A DNA stretch of 6,480 nt. It comes from Bacteroidota bacterium (GTDB lineage: Bacteria > Bacteroidota > Bacteroidia > Bacteroidales > UBA1556). How positions within the stretch are numbered: position 1 is the stretch's first letter; every line of letters starts with the position of its first letter. A program made the position numbers and the translations under genes. Below the pieces are notes generated by a model that saw only the letters and a program-made list of their open reading frames with translations, did not search any database and was not told where the DNA came from. Below are positions 5,719 through 6,480 of the stretch, piece by piece. The DNA is taken from contig QMPB01000270.1 in the NCBI GenBank assembly GCA_003648395.1, positions 1-6,480 on the forward strand. The letters run 5' to 3'.

Positions 5719-6480
5719 TTACTTATTCTTATTAGTATTCTTCTGCAACTCAATCATAAAGGTTGTTTTAACCCAAGGCTTACTTGATTTTACATAAATT
5801 CTTCCTCCATACTTTGAGAGAGTTTCTTTGGCATAGAATAAACCAAATCCAGTGCTTGAATTGGTAGAATAGCCATTCTCAAAGATTAATTCTTGCTTGT
5901 TAATATCAATTCCACAGCCATTATCTCTAATTGAAATAAAATACCTAAGGTCGTCTTTTATTAACTTTATTACGAGTTCTTTTTTTGCAACCTCTGCCAT
6001 TGCTTTTATTGAGTTGCTAACACAATTATCAAGTATATCAGCTAAAGAAGCGGCATCCATTAGTGCAAGATCATTTTCTTCTAAAAATGATTTAAAAATA
6101 AATTTAATATTATTATTTGTCGTAGTGTTTTTAATGTCTTCACTTATATTTCTATAAACTTTCAGAGGGCTACAAGAGTGATTAGCAAAAATAATTTTCT
6201 TTAAAAATGAAATATTTTCACGAAGCTTTACTATTGATTTACTAATGTTATCCTTATTGTAAAGTGTAGCTTTATTTATTTCTTTGGAGAGACTTTCAGA
6301 AATAATACTTAGATGTTTTTTAATCTCATTTGAAGTTTCTTTTGTTGTTAATATTTTTGATGAAAGTTCAATTATTTCTTCAATAACAGGGTGTGTTAAC
6401 TCAAAAAAGGTGTTTTTTCGTTTATTTAATTGTTGTATATAATCATAATCGGTTAAGTACTCTTCACTTATACTTTCAAA
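5719..6480 (-). CDS. sensor histidine kinase, C-terminal part, N-terminus beyond window edge
   Basis: The frame stays open from the right edge to the TAA at 5721-5719, giving 253 residues of a longer protein; the internal ATG at 6060 is not the start. Residues here are counted from the edge. The C-terminal HATPase domain (about 135-247) is complete: N-box D151-N-C-V-S-N156, G1 box D186-N-G-C-G190, and G2 box T210-G-F-G-L214. Before it lies mostly helical sequence, with a helix near 78-101 like the second dimerisation helix of histidine kinases. I see no standard H-E-L-x-x-P phospho-acceptor box; H30 (T-H-P-V-I-E) and H56 are candidates. The sensor region is missing, so the signal is unknown. 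The protein should autophosphorylate and pass phosphate to D52 of the regulator encoded 12 bases downstream. Confidence 0.92.
   Translation of the reverse strand, partial: FESISEEYLTDYDYIQQLNKRKNTFFELTHPVIEEIIELSSKILTTKETSNEIKKHLSIISESLSKEINKATLYNKDNISKSIVKLRENISFLKKIIFANHSCSPLKVYRNISEDIKNTTTNNNIKFIFKSFLEENDLALMDAASLADILDNCVSNSIKAMAEVAKKELVIKLIKDDLRYFISIRDNGCGIDINKQELIFENGYSTNSSTGFGLFYAKETLSKYGGRIYVKSSKPWVKTTFMIELQKNTNKNK

Noticed and set aside
5987..6004. TGCAA...TGCCA, a reversed sigma-54-like element near the kinase gene
   Set aside because: The spacing between the GC and CC dinucleotides is 8 instead of 10, and it is inside the kinase coding sequence.
5719..6060. A stand-alone 113-residue ATPase-domain protein starting at the ATG at 6060
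   Set aside because: The same frame continues without a stop to the window edge and encodes the preceding part of a kinase, so this ATG is internal.
5897..6157. Plus-strand open frame of 86 codons with a hydrophobic end
   Set aside because: It is antisense to the conserved HATPase domain of the histidine kinase.

Overview
The window looks like a chromosomal housekeeping segment of an AT-rich member of the Bacteroidota. Four things point there. The TrpRS has a KMGKS loop, typical of that phylum as I recall it. A DUF3822-type gene sits next to rsmD. Exact TAnnTTTG -7 boxes lie in the one divergent promoter region. No recognisable Shine-Dalgarno sequence precedes any start. I cannot name a genus. 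There are no mobile elements, CRISPR arrays, RNA genes or long gene-free stretches; the longest gaps are 129 and 117 bases.

Layout. Positions 1-1076 (minus) hold most of trkA, the NAD-binding subunit of Trk potassium uptake, with its C-terminus cut by the left edge. Positions 1194-2189 (minus) hold a complete trpS. A short divergent promoter region follows; the trpS -7 box lies only four bases from its ATG, so the message is probably leaderless. From 2319 to 4296 (plus) runs a three-gene operon: a 206-residue membrane-anchored protein with a pseudopilin-like outline, a 272-residue DUF3822-type protein, and rsmD (16S rRNA m2G966 methyltransferase). The last two genes begin with TTG, and rsmD overlaps the gene before it by 14 bases. 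On the minus strand, converging on rsmD with a 12-base gap, is a two-component pair: the C-terminal 253 residues of a sensor histidine kinase (running off the right edge) and, 12 bases downstream of it, a sigma-54-dependent response regulator.

How the genes may work together. The kinase and regulator are almost certainly a cognate pair that activates RNA polymerase-sigma54 elsewhere in the genome; I found no correctly spaced -24/-12 promoter here. The most speculative and most interesting part is the 2319-3776 pair. An N-terminally anchored, pseudopilin-shaped protein is encoded beside a protein whose family I recall as having an actin-like ATPase fold. That resembles the PilM/GspL plus pseudopilin combination of type IV pilus and type II secretion machines. 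It is an inference, not a demonstrated system.
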